From Fimbriimonadales bacterium (GTDB taxonomy: Bacteria > Armatimonadota > Fimbriimonadia > Fimbriimonadales > GBS-DC): a stretch of DNA of 19,957 nt. Below, piece by piece: positions 13,951-19,957 of the stretch. The stretch's first letter is position 1. Every line of letters begins with the position of its first letter. Where the stretch lies: NCBI GenBank assembly GCA_025060055.1, contig JANXCK010000226.1:1-19957 (forward strand), given 5' to 3'. The translations under genes were made by a program, and so were the position numbers. The notes below the pieces were generated by a model. That model was not told where the DNA came from. It searched no databases and worked only from the letters and a program-made list of their open reading frames with translations.

Positions 13951-15060
13951 CTACTCTATCTCGCGGATCTGCATCGGCGGCTCGGCGTTGAGCGACTCGC
14001 AGCCGTTCTCAGTAATCGCGTACACATTCTCGATGCGGATGCCGAACTTGCCAGGCAAGTATATGCCAGGCTCAATCGTGAAGCAGTGCCCTACTTCTAA
14101 GATGCCCTCGTAGGTTTGAGCAAGGTAGGGCGGCTCGTGAACGGACAGACCGATTCCGTGCCCTGTGCGGTGGATGAAGTAGTCACCGTAGCCCGCCTTT
14201 TCAATGACGCGGCGCGCGGCGGCGTCCACCTCGCGGGCGGGCACGCCAGGCTTGGCGACCTCGCGGGCGCGCATGTGCGCTTCGTACACGATTTCGTAGA
14301 TGGCTTTCGCCTCGTCGGGGGCGCGCCCCACGCTGGCAACGCGCGTGATGTCGCTACAGTAGCCGTTGTACACGCCGCCGTAGTCGATAATCACCACATC
14401 GCCTTTGCGCAAGGGGCGTTGGCTGGTGGTATGGTGGGGCATCGCGCTCATTTCGCCCGCTGCCACCAGCGGAATGCCGAAAGCGAGCTTGGAACCGGAG
14501 TCGAACAGCGCCCGCTGGATGGCAATCGCCACTGCCCACTCGCTGTAGCCCTCCACACAGCGTTCCAACCCTGCGGCGAGCGCGTCGTCGGTCAGGTGGG
14601 CGGCTTGGCGCATGCAACGCAGTTCCTCTGCGTCTTTGACGGCACGCACGCAGCCCATCAGCTCGCCCCCGCGCCGAAACAGCGCCGCAGGCAACGCCTC
14701 TTGCAAAATCAGCAAGAACGCGGCAGGCATCTCGTCGTCGACGGCAATCGTGGCGGTTTCCAGGTCGTAATCGCGCGTGCAGGTTTCAAGGGCGCGCGTG
14801 GGACCGTCCGAGTCGTGCCACACATAGCGCGTCTGCCAGCGGGCGGGGTTTGTGGCGGTGCTTTCCGCGCTGAGCGCAGGCGTGAACCACACAGGATCGC
14901 CCTGCTGCGGCACGAGCAGGAACATCAATCGCTCCAGTGGTGGCTCTGAAAAACCACTGAGATACTGCATGTTCACCTGCGTGGACGCCAAAAACATATC
15001 GACGCCCTCGCGCAGCATCGCCTGCTGCAACTTGCCTACGCGATTGCGATACAGGCTCAT
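13951..15060 (-). CDS. Xaa-Pro aminopeptidase-like M24 metallopeptidase
   Basis: The 369-residue protein has no signal peptide and should be cytosolic. Residues 1-130 are the creatinase-like N-terminal domain and ~140-360 the pita-bread catalytic domain. The five metal ligands are all visible: Asp226 (IDYGGVYNG), Asp237 (CSDITR), His301 (TGHGIGLSVHEPP), Glu330 (FTIEPGIY) and Glu344 (GIRIENVY); His308 is also conserved. The family removes N-terminal residues before proline or cleaves Xaa-Pro dipeptides. The Shine-Dalgarno AGGAGG lies inside the last codons of the preceding gene, and only 1 base separates that gene's stop from this ATG, so translation is coupled. The prepilin-like gene follows after 28 bases. 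Confidence 0.95.
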   Translation of the reverse strand: MSLYRNRVGKLQQAMLREGVDMFLASTQVNMQYLSGFSEPPLERLMFLLVPQQGDPVWFTPALSAESTATNPARWQTRYVWHDSDGPTRALETCTRDYDLETATIAVDDEMPAAFLLILQEALPAALFRRGGELMGCVRAVKDAEELRCMRQAAHLTDDALAAGLERCVEGYSEWAVAIAIQRALFDSGSKLAFGIPLVAAGEMSAMPHHTTSQRPLRKGDVVIIDYGGVYNGYCSDITRVASVGRAPDEAKAIYEIVYEAHMRAREVAKPGVPAREVDAAARRVIEKAGYGDYFIHRTGHGIGLSVHEPPYLAQTYEGILEVGHCFTIEPGIYLPGKFGIRIENVYAITENGCESLNAEPPMQIREIE

Positions 15061-15061
15061 C

Positions 15062-15742
15062 TCAGCCGCCTCCTATGCGCACCATCAGCCAACTGTCCAA
15101 GAGGTAGTACACGCGCCCGATGAGCAACGCCATACGCGCCATCACCGTGTTGCCGAAAATCGCGCCTAAACCAATCATCAGCAGCCATCTACCCAGAGTT
15201 GCCGTGCGCTTGACTGCCCCCCGATGCTCGAACGAGAAAGTAAAATAGGTCAGCACCGCCAGCAGGATAACCACGAAAATCCAGTTGTTGAGGATGGTGG
15301 AAATGTATATCTCGCCCGTTGAGTTCGGGGGATACCACAGCACTTTGCTCAGCGCACCTTGCAGTTGGGGCAAATACCGCGAGGAGAACGCTTGAAAAGC
15401 AAGCCCTGCCGATGCCCCTATCAGCGCCCCAATCACGATGCGACTCACCCAGCCATATTTCTCGTTGTAGATAAAGTAAAGGTACATCCCGAACGGAACC
15501 ACGAACGAGAGCCACCAGATACCATCCTGACGGATTGGCTCCCACCAGAACCGATAAATCACATCGACCAAGTTCGGTCCCAGCGCGTAGCCTGCCGCCA
15601 AGCCAACAAACATATGCTCGAAAAGTCGGTAGAAGGGGTTCTCGCGATACAGAATAGAGTAGATCGCGAGGGTACAAATCGCCCCAATCCAGATGCTAGT
15701 CCGTTCGAAGTTGAGTGGCAGGAATGCAAGTAGCCAATCCAT
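15062..15742 (-). CDS. Polytopic membrane protein of unknown function (226 aa)
   Basis: I do not recognise a named family. It has about five or six hydrophobic segments: ~15-31, ~44-60, ~75-92, ~101-118, ~153-170 and ~184-205. A notable early block is YRENPFYRLFEHMFVGLAAG (32-51), which looks conserved in character (charged NPFYR-EH next to a Gly-rich helix). The Shine-Dalgarno GGAGGAG overlaps the stop of the preceding gene, from which the ATG is 12 bases away. It is the fourth and last membrane gene of the cluster that begins with the DUF6754-like gene, and is followed by the M24 peptidase after 1 base, which suggests the products are made together. Confidence 0.85.
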   Translation of the reverse strand: MDWLLAFLPLNFERTSIWIGAICTLAIYSILYRENPFYRLFEHMFVGLAAGYALGPNLVDVIYRFWWEPIRQDGIWWLSFVVPFGMYLYFIYNEKYGWVSRIVIGALIGASAGLAFQAFSSRYLPQLQGALSKVLWYPPNSTGEIYISTILNNWIFVVILLAVLTYFTFSFEHRGAVKRTATLGRWLLMIGLGAIFGNTVMARMALLIGRVYYLLDSWLMVRIGGG

Positions 15743-15754
15743 ACGCGCTCCTCC

Positions 15755-16579
15755 TCAGCTGCGGCTGCGACGCTGCATAAACATCGCGAAGTTGCCCAAC
15801 AGGATGAAAGTGATAATCAGCACATGCGAGAACTGGATGGCGTTGATAAAGCGTGTGCCCAAGCCCACAATGCCCAGCAAATGCTCGTACTCATACGCGC
15901 CCTTCGCGCCTGTAATCATGCCCAGAATCTGCTTGGAGTCCAGAAAAGTATACGCTTCCGCTGCCATCACGGAGGTGGGGCAATAGATGATTTTGAGGTC
16001 TCGTGGGCGGAACGAGATCCACGCTGTGAGCGTGTCGCTGGGTGTGATGTCCACCACCAGTTTGTAGTCCTTGAGCGATTTGATGCCTCGCATCACTTCC
16101 AGCTGCTGGATGGGCACGCGGCGCACATCTTGGCGCACGGCTTGAGCAATGTCTTCGCTCATACCTTTCACGGCTAAGACAATATCAGGTGTATAGCCGA
16201 AGTGCGCCCAGTCTTTGCCTTCGACATAGCCTTGCTCGCGTGTGAGACGCCGTGCAAGGCGGTGGGAAATGTCCCGCGCGGGGGGTGTGAACGAGATAAT
16301 CGTGAAGCGCAGGCGTTTGCGCATCAGGTGGCGCAGCACCGCCTCGAACTGCGGCTGGTTTTCGGCAAGCGTGCCTGCGCTCCAAGTGGAGGAGACCATC
16401 ACAATATCACCGGGTTGCAACGCCTCTATGGTCTCATAGAAACTGCGCACGGCGGGGGGTATATTCGGTTCCAGCACCACGCGCGCCATCAGCGCCCCCA
16501 CGATGTTCACCGCCAGAATCAGGTACAAGATTCGGCGGTCGATTGCCATCATGCGGCTCCAGAGGGTGCGTTGCTCCAT
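15755..16579 (-). CDS. Membrane-anchored protein with a large soluble alpha/beta domain, function unknown
   Basis: The ATG at 16579 (274 aa) is chosen because AAGGAGG stands 7 bases upstream, overlapping the stop of the gene before; an in-frame ATG 42 bases earlier lies inside that gene. One TM helix is at ~16-35 (RRILYLILAVNIVGALMARV) and one at ~250-267 (SHVLIITFILLGNFAMFM), with a soluble domain of some 210 residues between. That domain alternates strands and helices: GDIVMVSS (57-64), RFTIISFTPP (91-100), PDIVLAVKGM (131-140), YKLVVDIT (172-179), LKIIYCPTS (195-203). It looks Rossmann-like but has no nucleotide-binding signature I can name. The two TM segments would place both ends on the same side. 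Confidence 0.82.
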   Translation of the reverse strand: MEQRTLWSRMMAIDRRILYLILAVNIVGALMARVVLEPNIPPAVRSFYETIEALQPGDIVMVSSTWSAGTLAENQPQFEAVLRHLMRKRLRFTIISFTPPARDISHRLARRLTREQGYVEGKDWAHFGYTPDIVLAVKGMSEDIAQAVRQDVRRVPIQQLEVMRGIKSLKDYKLVVDITPSDTLTAWISFRPRDLKIIYCPTSVMAAEAYTFLDSKQILGMITGAKGAYEYEHLLGIVGLGTRFINAIQFSHVLIITFILLGNFAMFMQRRSRS

Positions 16580-16590
16580 ACCAAGCCTCC

Positions 16591-17436
16591 TTAGGTGATG
16601 CCGCGCTCTAAGCTGAGCCACAGGCGGATTGCCATCGCCAGCGCGCCAATCCCGACGCCGAACTCAATCGCGCGTTGCACAGGCGCGTTCAGCACGTTCA
16701 AAATCCAGTTGGCGACTTCAGGCAAGCGCAGGCTGTAGAGAATCGTCTCCAACGCGAATGGGTTAGTACGCATCTCGTCGGTCATCATGATGGGCAAGCC
16801 GATAGAGTCGCTGATGAACTTGCCCAGCGGTACGATGCCAATCATCACGATCATTGCTGTGAACATCAGGATGCTGGCTTCCACCGAGCGGATGCGGAAC
16901 GCGCGATACGCCGCCGAGAAGATGTAAAACGCAATCAGCGAAAACATCGTGGCATCCAGTTGAACCAGAGTGTAGTCGAAGAGCAGGGTGAAGGCGCGTT
17001 CCAGCAGGGGGGTGCGCTGCACGCCCAGCAGCCCTTTTTCGGCGAGCGTGTTCCAGACGCTGAAGAACGCCATCGTGACAAAAGAGACCAGCAACACGAT
17101 GCTGTAGCCCCACTGGGCGCGGCGTTGCACGGCGTTGCGCAGATGCAGGCGTATCAAGCCGTATGTGCCCAGCCCCAGCGAGAGCGCCGTGATGACCTGC
17201 AGCGAGCCTTGCAACCGCTGGAACGGGTCTGTGAGGAAGTTCTTGCCCGTCTTTTCGTCGACGGGCAAGAAAAACTCGGCGGCGAAGAACAGTCCCGCGA
17301 TGAAGGTCACGAACGCAATCAGCAGATAGCGTCCGCGTGGGGGCAGGGTCTGTAGCAAAGGAATCAGCGCGAAGATCAGTATCGCCGCCCCAATCATCCA
17401 GAACGCAGCCCAAATGTTCTCTCTGGTATCAAACAT
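16591..17436 (-). CDS. Polytopic (about seven-helix) membrane protein of unknown function
   Basis: The 281-residue protein has hydrophobic segments at ~8-28, 37-55, 79-97, 109-128, 155-176, 187-206 and 256-276. Between the second and third is a loop with FLPVDEKTGKNFLTDPFQRL (56-75). I find no signature of a transporter or enzyme family. The Shine-Dalgarno GGAGAGG is upstream of the ATG, which is only 3 bases after the stop of the DUF6754-like gene. Its own stop overlaps the ribosome site of the next gene. Tight coupling on both sides suggests a membrane complex. Confidence 0.84.
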   Translation of the reverse strand: MFDTRENIWAAFWMIGAAILIFALIPLLQTLPPRGRYLLIAFVTFIAGLFFAAEFFLPVDEKTGKNFLTDPFQRLQGSLQVITALSLGLGTYGLIRLHLRNAVQRRAQWGYSIVLLVSFVTMAFFSVWNTLAEKGLLGVQRTPLLERAFTLLFDYTLVQLDATMFSLIAFYIFSAAYRAFRIRSVEASILMFTAMIVMIGIVPLGKFISDSIGLPIMMTDEMRTNPFALETILYSLRLPEVANWILNVLNAPVQRAIEFGVGIGALAMAIRLWLSLERGIT

Positions 17437-17439
17437 CGC

Positions 17440-18276
17440 TTAGCCTCTCCCCAGCACTTGGCTGAGCCACTGCATGAAGGGCTCCCAGCCGCCCGGCTTG
17501 CCCAGCAACTGAATGACGGGATGGTTCGGTCCCAAAATCGTGCTAAGCACGGCGCCTCCAACGACCAGCGAACCGAATGCGAGTTTTGCCAAGTCTTGCC
17601 CGACCATACTGCCCAACAGCACCGGTTCGCGGCTGATGTACGCGCTGGTGGCGTAGAACTCATCGCCGATAATCGTGTAGTCGCACGCTGCCACGAAGAA
17701 CGGCACTTGGGTAAAGCTCACCGTGCCTGCAATCTGCACGGCGCCCACAATGTTGCCCGTCTCGGCAAAGATGAGCGACTCGGCGAAGAAGATGCCAAAC
17801 ATAAAGTTGGCAGCGACGCGCTCGCGCTGGAGCAAGCCCGCCACACCCGATGCGAACGCGAACTGCTCCGAAGATAGGAACCGAATGCTGTCGGGGTCAT
17901 ACAGGTCGGGGCGTCCTGCCTCGTTGTAGGCGTCCGAAATCGCCTCCTGTGCCACAGCGTACACTGTCGGGTTCGCTGTCAGCAGGCGCATCGGCGTGGC
18001 GAACCGCGCAATCTGCTTCGTAATGTACTTGAAAATCGTCAACGCCTGCACCGCTTCCACGCCAAACGCCGTCAAGCCCGGAATCATCGTGACGGGGCGT
18101 CCCAGCTCGGTGGAGCGTCCAATTGCCTCGTCGATCGCGTCCAGCCCTGGAATGCGGCGAATGTAGAGCTGTTTGCCCGCGCGGGCGCGCCAGATGTTAA
18201 TCAGCACCGCCGCCGCAATAAAAACAATGATGAACGCTGCGAACCAGTTGTCCTGCGCGTGTTGGTAGCTGCCCAT
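17440..18276 (-). CDS. DUF6754-like membrane protein
   Basis: The ATG at 18276 (278 aa) has GGGAGAG 5 bases upstream; a GTG two codons earlier is too close to that site. One TM is at ~11-29; then YIRRIPGLDAIDEAIGRSTE (38-57) and LGRPVTMIPG (58-67) form a conserved-looking cytoplasmic block, and hydrophobic Gly/Ala-rich segments follow at ~140-165, 171-197 and 226-249. The RRIPGLDAIDEAIGR block is what I recall as DUF6754; this is from memory and not verified. The function of that family is, to my knowledge, unassigned. The start overlaps the stop of the 102-aa gene, and the 281-aa membrane gene follows 3 bases after the stop. Confidence 0.8.
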   Translation of the reverse strand: MGSYQHAQDNWFAAFIIVFIAAAVLINIWRARAGKQLYIRRIPGLDAIDEAIGRSTELGRPVTMIPGLTAFGVEAVQALTIFKYITKQIARFATPMRLLTANPTVYAVAQEAISDAYNEAGRPDLYDPDSIRFLSSEQFAFASGVAGLLQRERVAANFMFGIFFAESLIFAETGNIVGAVQIAGTVSFTQVPFFVAACDYTIIGDEFYATSAYISREPVLLGSMVGQDLAKLAFGSLVVGGAVLSTILGPNHPVIQLLGKPGGWEPFMQWLSQVLGRG

Positions 18277-18278
18277 GC

Positions 18279-18587
18279 TCACTCTCCCGACGGTTGTGCG
18301 CGTTTTTGCTCCTCCAGTTCCTCGATGCGCTCCACCAGCCGATCCCAGTTCTCGCGCTCGCTCATCAACTGTGTGTAGACATCCACTCGGTCGAAGCCGA
18401 AAAACGGCGCCAGAAACGGCGAGAACACGATTCCCGCCTGCGCTCCGATAAACGCGAGCGGTTTGTTCAGCTCCAGAAACAGGATGGCAGGTGCGCTAAG
18501 CCCGCGCTTGACAATCTGCTGTGCCAGCGCGTCAATCAGCGCCTGTTTCTGTTCCTCGCTCAGCGGTTCCTTCCAGAACTCGCGCAT
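18279..18587 (-). CDS. Small conserved-looking protein (102 aa), function unknown
   Basis: The ATG at 18587 is chosen because upstream codons of the open frame only translate a palindromic DNA repeat. The protein starts with an acidic helical part (EFWKEPLSEEQKQALIDALA, 3-22), then IVKRGLSAPAILFLELNKPL (24-43) and FIGAQAGIVFSPFLAPFFG (45-63), a mildly hydrophobic stretch that may contact or insert in the membrane, and ends with a charged helix (SERENWDRLVERIEELEEQK, ~76-95) with coiled-coil character. I do not know the family. It is the first gene of the overlapping membrane cluster: its TGA lies just upstream of the next ATG. The ribosome site is weak (AAAAGAGACC). Confidence 0.78.
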   Translation of the reverse strand: MREFWKEPLSEEQKQALIDALAQQIVKRGLSAPAILFLELNKPLAFIGAQAGIVFSPFLAPFFGFDRVDVYTQLMSERENWDRLVERIEELEEQKRAQPSGE

Positions 18588-18599
18588 GGTCTCTTTTGG

Positions 18600-18696
18600 A
18601 CACGGGCGTGGACACCTGTGCCACACTAATTGACGCACAGGTGTGGACACCCGTACCACGATGGGTTTATGCACGGGTGTGGACACCCGTGCCACG
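18600..18696. repeat. Three palindromic repeats at 35-36 bp spacing
   Basis: Copies at 18600-18624, 18635-18660 and 18671-18696 share the pattern CACRGGYGTGGACACCYGTRCCAC. The third forms a perfect 10-bp stem, GCACGGGTGT/ACACCCGTGC, with a GG loop; changes between copies mostly keep the pairing. The third copy encodes the last residues of the PH-like protein. The block fills the gap between that gene and the 102-aa gene. Confidence 0.85.
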
Positions 18697-19137
18697 CTTC
18701 TTTTTCTTGGCTTTCGTCTCGCCCAGTGCGTGGGCGCAGTGCGTGCGGACGATGTTCTCCACCTCGGCGCGGTGGTCGCCGTACCACAAGAAGACGCCGC
18801 GATAGGCATTCAGGCGCGTGGGGTGCGCGAACGGGCTTAGCATCACGCCGTCCTCGCCCCACACGACGCGCTTGACGCGCTCCCAGCGCATCAGGCGCGG
18901 CGACCAGCCACGCTGACGCACACCTTCTGCATTCGCTTCGTAGCGGATAGGCAGCAAGTAATCCGCCGTCGCGCTCCAGAGCATCCACAGCGCCGCCAGC
19001 CCGAAAATCCAGTGCCCCATCAGCCACGCGCCCAGCACTGGCGCGCCAACGAGCGCGAGCATAATCACAGGCCACCGCTCCGGCTGCCGCCGCGCCAGGT
19101 GTACCTGCCACCGTAAAACCGTTGGTTCGCTGCTCAT
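18667..19137 (-). CDS. Two-TM protein with PH-like domain
   Basis: The 156-residue protein has two TM helices back to back (~22-40 and ~43-61: PVIMLALVGAPVLGAWLM, then WIFGLAALWMLWSATADYLL) followed by a beta-rich stretch (62-135) with YEANAEGVRQRG and MRWERVKRVVWGEDGVML, the layout of bacterial PH-like (YdbT/YcxB-style) membrane proteins. This assignment rests on layout only. The tail is Lys-rich (KAKKKKRG) and its last eight residues (GTGVHTRA) and stop are encoded by a palindromic repeat, so the natural C-terminus may once have been different. No clear Shine-Dalgarno precedes the ATG. It lies 40 bases after the MFS gene on the same strand. Confidence 0.78.
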   Translation of the reverse strand: MSSEPTVLRWQVHLARRQPERWPVIMLALVGAPVLGAWLMGHWIFGLAALWMLWSATADYLLPIRYEANAEGVRQRGWSPRLMRWERVKRVVWGEDGVMLSPFAHPTRLNAYRGVFLWYGDHRAEVENIVRTHCAHALGETKAKKKKRGTGVHTRA

Positions 19138-19177
19138 CGTCTGAACGCCCAGATTCCCGCTCCACTTGGTGCGTTTT

Positions 19178-19957
19178 TTAGTTCACCCGAATCGCCGTTT
19201 CTCCTGCAGGTTTCTCACGGAATAGCGCGGCGAAGGCAATCCCTGCCACTATCGTAATCACGGTTGGCACAAGGAACACCATCGTGTAGTTCGTCACGCC
19301 GTCCTGCGTGAAGAAGTCCTTCAGCCAGCCCGCGAAGAAGCCGCCAATCAGCATCCCGACGCCCAGCACCGCCACATTAATCAACGCCTGCGCGGAGGAG
19401 CGCACATCACGTGGGGCAACCCTATCGGTGTAGATGAACGCCACCACGAAGAAGAACACATAGCAAAAGCCGTGGAGCGCCAGCGCCGCCACTGAGAGCC
19501 ACACAGTCCACGGCGCTTGTTGGTGAAAGTGCCATGTGAGCGCGAAGACGAGATAGCGCGCGGGCCACGCGAAAATGCCCAGCAGCATCGCCTTGCGCAC
19601 GCCCCACACAGGTAGCACCGCAGGCAACATCAGCGCAATCGTGAAAATCTCGGCTATTTGGGCGATGTTCATCCACGCGGGCACGGTTGCGTCTGTAATC
19701 CCCACCACAGGACCCGCCGCGCGCAGGAACGGCGATGTGAGCTGGTAATACAGCGGCAACTCGGTTGCGACAATCATCGCGATGATGAAGAAGACTCGGT
19801 AGTTGGGGTCGCGCAACAGCACAAGCGCTTCGCGAAAAGCTAAGGGGTCGGCTGCCTCTTCTTTAGCGGGCGGCGTGTTGGGCAAGGTCAGGCATGCAAG
19901 CGCCGCCACCAGTGAGACCGCCCCTGCGATTACAAACAAGTCAATCGCGCCCCACTG
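19178..19957 (-). CDS. MFS transporter, nucleoside:H+ symporter-like, N-terminus outside window
   Basis: The frame is open from base 19957 (first visible residues QWGAIDLFVIAG) to the TAA at 19178, giving 259 residues, i.e. roughly the C-terminal two thirds of a ~400-residue MFS carrier. Visible are a TM after the edge ending TLPNTPP, the cytoplasmic loop KEEAADPLAFREALVLLRDP, and the C-terminal six TM helices. A typical MFS loop sequence is YTDRVAPRDVRSSAQALINV (~190-209 of the visible part). The LTLPNTPP ending before the central loop and the FYT-R-VR-SAQ block recall the NupG/Nuc_H_symport group, so nucleosides are a possible substrate, but this is weak. It appears to be the most upstream visible gene of the long minus-strand run. 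Confidence 0.85.
   Translation of the reverse strand, partial: QWGAIDLFVIAGAVSLVAALACLTLPNTPPAKEEAADPLAFREALVLLRDPNYRVFFIIAMIVATELPLYYQLTSPFLRAAGPVVGITDATVPAWMNIAQIAEIFTIALMLPAVLPVWGVRKAMLLGIFAWPARYLVFALTWHFHQQAPWTVWLSVAALALHGFCYVFFFVVAFIYTDRVAPRDVRSSAQALINVAVLGVGMLIGGFFAGWLKDFFTQDGVTNYTMVFLVPTVITIVAGIAFAALFREKPAGETAIRVN

Noticed and set aside
13146..13991. A 281-codon open frame on the plus strand
   Set aside because: It is antisense to the prepilin-like gene and has no recognisable motif; a shadow frame.
14116..14949. A 277-codon open frame on the plus strand
   Set aside because: It lies entirely antisense to the M24 peptidase, whose motifs are clear, and its composition (Val/Ala/His/Gly/Arg-rich) is that of a shadow frame in GC-rich DNA.
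18600..18696. Possible CRISPR array
   Set aside because: Only three copies, with 10-11 bp between them, and the copies are self-complementary and diverged. It fits a palindromic dispersed repeat, not repeat-spacer units.
18588..18809. N-terminal extension of the 102-aa protein
   Set aside because: The upstream codons translate the palindromic repeats and overlap the PH-like gene in another frame.

Overview
The window looks like chromosomal DNA of a GC-rich, free-living bacterium, most probably an Armatimonadota (Fimbriimonadia/Chthonomonadetes-like) lineage. The main hints are a prepilin-like protein with an FTLIELL leader and an H-X9-DG tail, a PEP-CTERM protein, a fervidolysin-like secreted subtilase, a MoaD-MoeB-rhodanese fusion, and many short palindromic dispersed repeats. 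This placement is inference from protein style; Chloroflexota or Planctomycetota are the main alternatives.

Layout. Bases 1-900 (minus) hold the N-terminal 300 codons of a secreted lytic transglycosylase cut by the window edge. A gene-free, repeat-bearing stretch follows (901-1413). At 1414-5231 (minus) there is a two-gene secretion unit: a large subtilisin-like protease followed by a small P-domain PEP-CTERM protein, with a hairpin at the junction. Bases 5232-5980 contain no gene but hold two adjacent MITE-like elements with GAGACTGTTTAAGAA ends, each packed with hairpins. At 5981-8389 (plus) a DUF1028-TPR protein and a MoaD-MoeB-rhodanese fusion form an operon. Convergent to it is an AbiEii-like nucleotidyltransferase with a DUF6922-like partner (8386-9347, minus). 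A fasciclin-domain exported protein (9516-10016, minus) sits behind a perfect Crp-type palindrome. An orphan terminase-like ATPase/nuclease (10100-11317, minus) is divergent from rnhB and a GHMP kinase (11386-13024, plus).

From the right edge down to 13029 all genes are on the minus strand and tightly spaced: an MFS (nucleoside-symporter-like) transporter (partial), a two-TM PH-like protein, a 102-aa protein, four membrane proteins without assigned function (one recalls DUF6754), an M24 Xaa-Pro peptidase and the H-X9-DG prepilin-like protein. The gaps from 18587 downward are -6 to 28 nt, and several Shine-Dalgarno sites overlap the preceding stop codon, so this is very likely one operon.

The best candidate for an undescribed system is that membrane-protein cluster (15062-18587): four membrane proteins plus one small protein, co-translated and ending in an exopeptidase and a pilin-like protein. 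Other points of interest are the split of protease and P domain into neighbouring genes, the paired MITE-like elements and hairpin cassettes, repeat copies that supply the C-terminal codons and stops of two genes, two probable leaderless starts, and the Crp-like operator. All family names are recognised from sequence motifs only; no search was run.
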